NCBI GenBank assembly: GCA_900549005.1 | Contig: URMT01000037.1 | Coordinates: forward strand, 1-15,266 | Length of the DNA: 15,266 bases | Source of the DNA: an uncultured Eubacteriales bacterium | Lineage (GTDB): Bacteria; Bacillota; Clostridia; Christensenellales; Borkfalkiaceae | Direction of reading: 5' to 3' | Notes under the pieces: generated by a model | Told to the model about the DNA's origin: nothing | Database searches by the model: none | What the model saw: the letters and a program-made list of their open reading frames with translations, nothing else | Made by a program: the position numbers and the translations under genes | Shown here: positions 13,511 to 15,266 of the stretch, piece by piece | Numbering within the stretch: the stretch's first letter is position 1 | How the letters are laid out: each line of letters starts with the position of its first letter

Positions 13511-15266
13511 TTACCCGTTCAATATTACAGCAGTGCCAAAAGAGCCATCTGTGCCCGGAGTAAGCTCATACGTGCCGCCGGCAACTGTTAAATGCACCCC
13601 GTCAAAACTTTCGTCAATCTCAAATACTGCTACAGGCATAAGATTTTCTTCAATCGGTTCGCCTGTTGCCATATTAATAAGCACGGTGTTTCCGCTTATG
13701 GTAAACAGCATCATTTGACCGCTTTCAGAATAAATATATGTATTTTCGGGAGTAATTTCAAGCTGAGGGTCATAGAACTCCAGCATTTTGGTATCCTCAT
13801 TTATCTGAAGAACTGTAATACCCATATAAGGCATATCAACCTTTATGATATTGCCATCTATTGTATAAGCGGCAATCACCTGCTGTTCGCCTTGCGTAAC
13901 ATAGCTATAACCGTTATCGTAACAATCGATATTCGTTATTCCCAATGTGTTAACGATAAAAACAAGCGACTGGTCGTCCAGCTTATAACTTGCCAACAGC
14001 TCGGCAGTCGACATATCTATATTGACGGTTATATTAAACGTATACGTCTTTGCCTGCTGACCGGGAAGAGCGTAGGAAATAACAATTTCTCCGCTGCCCG
14101 GTGCGGAAATATCGACTCCGCTTACGTCAATCATATCGCGGGTTATCGTAATACGGTCTTCCCCCATACCATCTACAGGCTCGTAATAATGCACCCACAG
14201 CTCTTTGCCGATAACATTTTCGGTTAAATATTCCTCGATATCGCTGCCGACTAAGATTTCCTGTACAATACTTTCGTTTAAGTATATATTTCTTATGTTA
14301 CAGATATTGGGGTCATAAACCGTGAAATTAACTCTTGTCGTAAAGCCGTTGTATTCAACTTCAATATCGTATTCGCCGATTTCGGTGAGGCTGTAATCGC
14401 CGTTGATAACGACATCGGAAGCAGAAATTGTTTCGCTATATACGAAATTACCGTTCGAAACATACTGTACCTCAAACTCAAGTTCAGATACACTGCCAGC
14501 CAATATATCATAATTGCCATAAATGCTTATAGAGCCGATTTTAAGATTTGACGGGTCGTAAACGTTTATGGAAATTTCACCGATATGGTCACGCGTTTTA
14601 AAACCAAAAGTACTTTCGGAATCTATATAATATCTGTGTTCACCCTCTGAACTGTTGTCGAAAGGAGTATCCCCATCTACATTCAGAAGCATATCCGAGG
14701 TAAGAGGCATATAATACGGTATATCTCCATAGGAACTATCTGAATACAAAGTCATTGTGAGGTAGTATTCATCGCCGAACGGCTCTCCGTTGAGAGGACA
14801 GGAAATATTCCATGCGCCATCTCCGCTATATGATGTAATGAATGCGTTATTGAGAGTGTAATTGTCGCTATTAAATTCACTTTCATTTACGGGGAACACA
14901 TAAAAGCCCGTTTCAAAGCCCTCGTACGATACTCGAACTTCAGCTTCCTTTCCTACCGTAAAACCTTCTGGCAAAACAAACTCTGCCCCGCTCGTTTCAA
15001 GGGGTATACTGTCATTTGTTCCGTTAACCCTGTTAACAACAAGCGAAAGTCCCGTATAATTGGGTACAAGGTTGCCTTCTCCGTCGACCAGCCATATCAT
15101 TCCCGAACTATTAATCGAGATATTTGTAACAGTCGTGTCGTTCGGGTCGTAAATATTAACCGAAAAATCACGCATCATCCCCTGATAAGTAATTCTGATA
15201 TAATAATCTCCCGCCGTCTGGAAGTCTATCGTGTCAAACTCAAGGCTGAACATATCTTCGGTTACC
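13511..15266 (-). CDS. Repeat-built Ig-like surface protein (partial, N-terminus outside window)
   Basis: The last 584 residues of a larger protein; the frame is open to the right edge, so the ATG at 15251-15253 is internal. It is built of beta-rich modules resembling bacterial Ig-like domains of clostridial surface proteins: a GDYYIRITYQG / GEYDIEVEYNGF strand, then a short strand and a Y-D-P linker. Y-D-P recurs near 15148, 14556 and 14314, followed each time by an (I/V)xxIxI(N/Y) strand. One module in between (about 14890-14950) has lost the Y-D-P. The C-terminal 180 residues differ: a long stretch rich in YxIxGNxIxVxM-like strands, possibly a beta-sandwich or lipocalin-like domain. No LPxTG, membrane helix or SLH motif is seen at the C-terminus, so attachment, if any, must be N-terminal. 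The gene is visibly more AT-rich than its neighbours. Function unknown; adhesion or surface display is a guess. Confidence 0.8.
   Translation of the reverse strand, partial: VTEDMFSLEFDTIDFQTAGDYYIRITYQGMMRDFSVNIYDPNDTTVTNISINSSGMIWLVDGEGNLVPNYTGLSLVVNRVNGTNDSIPLETSGAEFVLPEGFTVGKEAEVRVSYEGFETGFYVFPVNESEFNSDNYTLNNAFITSYSGDGAWNISCPLNGEPFGDEYYLTMTLYSDSSYGDIPYYMPLTSDMLLNVDGDTPFDNSSEGEHRYYIDSESTFGFKTRDHIGEISINVYDPSNLKIGSISIYGNYDILAGSVSELEFEVQYVSNGNFVYSETISASDVVINGDYSLTEIGEYDIEVEYNGFTTRVNFTVYDPNICNIRNIYLNESIVQEILVGSDIEEYLTENVIGKELWVHYYEPVDGMGEDRITITRDMIDVSGVDISAPGSGEIVISYALPGQQAKTYTFNITVNIDMSTAELLASYKLDDQSLVFIVNTLGITNIDCYDNGYSYVTQGEQQVIAAYTIDGNIIKVDMPYMGITVLQINEDTKMLEFYDPQLEITPENTYIYSESGQMMLFTISGNTVLINMATGEPIEENLMPVAVFEIDESFDGVHLTVAGGTYELTPGTDGSFGTAVILNG

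Overview
The window looks like a chromosomal segment of a moderate-GC member of the Bacillota, most likely an uncultured gut-type Clostridia. The evidence is a DnaD-family replication protein with a DnaC/DnaI-like zinc motif, an SbcCD pair in a Gram-positive setting, a lipoprotein-type HtrA protease, a Gram-positive-style signal peptidase I, and intrinsic terminators after most transcription units. No phage, transposase, CRISPR or rRNA is visible. The taxonomic placement is inference; no marker gene fixes it.

Left part (1-5866, minus strand): a tightly packed operon read right to left. It runs sbcD (exonuclease), then sbcC (SMC-like ATPase, 4-bp overlap), then an alpha/beta-hydrolase-fold protein whose nucleophile serine appears replaced by arginine, then lepB (signal peptidase I, cut by the window edge). 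A TTGATT-17-TATAAT promoter precedes sbcD. It faces the dnaD promoter, so the two predicted transcripts overlap by about 20 nt at their 5' ends.

Middle (5926-9840, plus strand): a 571-residue protein with DnaD-type repeats that ends in the coiled-coil/zinc segment normally found at the front of the DnaC/DnaI helicase loader, but without the AAA+ ATPase. It is followed by two hairpins, one a likely terminator. Next comes a tRNA-Thr(GGT) gene with a consensus promoter, encoded CCA and its own terminator. A five-helix membrane protein with an extracytoplasmic purple-acid-phosphatase-like metallophosphoesterase domain follows.

Right part (9809-15266, minus strand except the shared terminator): an HtrA-like serine protease lipoprotein; the decayed remnant of an ABC exporter gene that has lost its whole ATPase core; a MATE efflux pump; and the 3' part of a large, more AT-rich, repeat-built surface protein. 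The MATE gene has a strong promoter and a leader containing a terminator-like hairpin with a U-tract just before the ribosome binding site, which suggests attenuation control. The ABC remnant lies directly behind the MATE gene, so this was probably once a two-gene transporter locus.

No clearly new multi-gene system stands out. The best leads are the DnaD/DnaC-like fusion, the MATE leader attenuator, the hydrolase with a substituted nucleophile in the sbcDC operon, the hookless SbcC and the ABC-exporter deletion scar.
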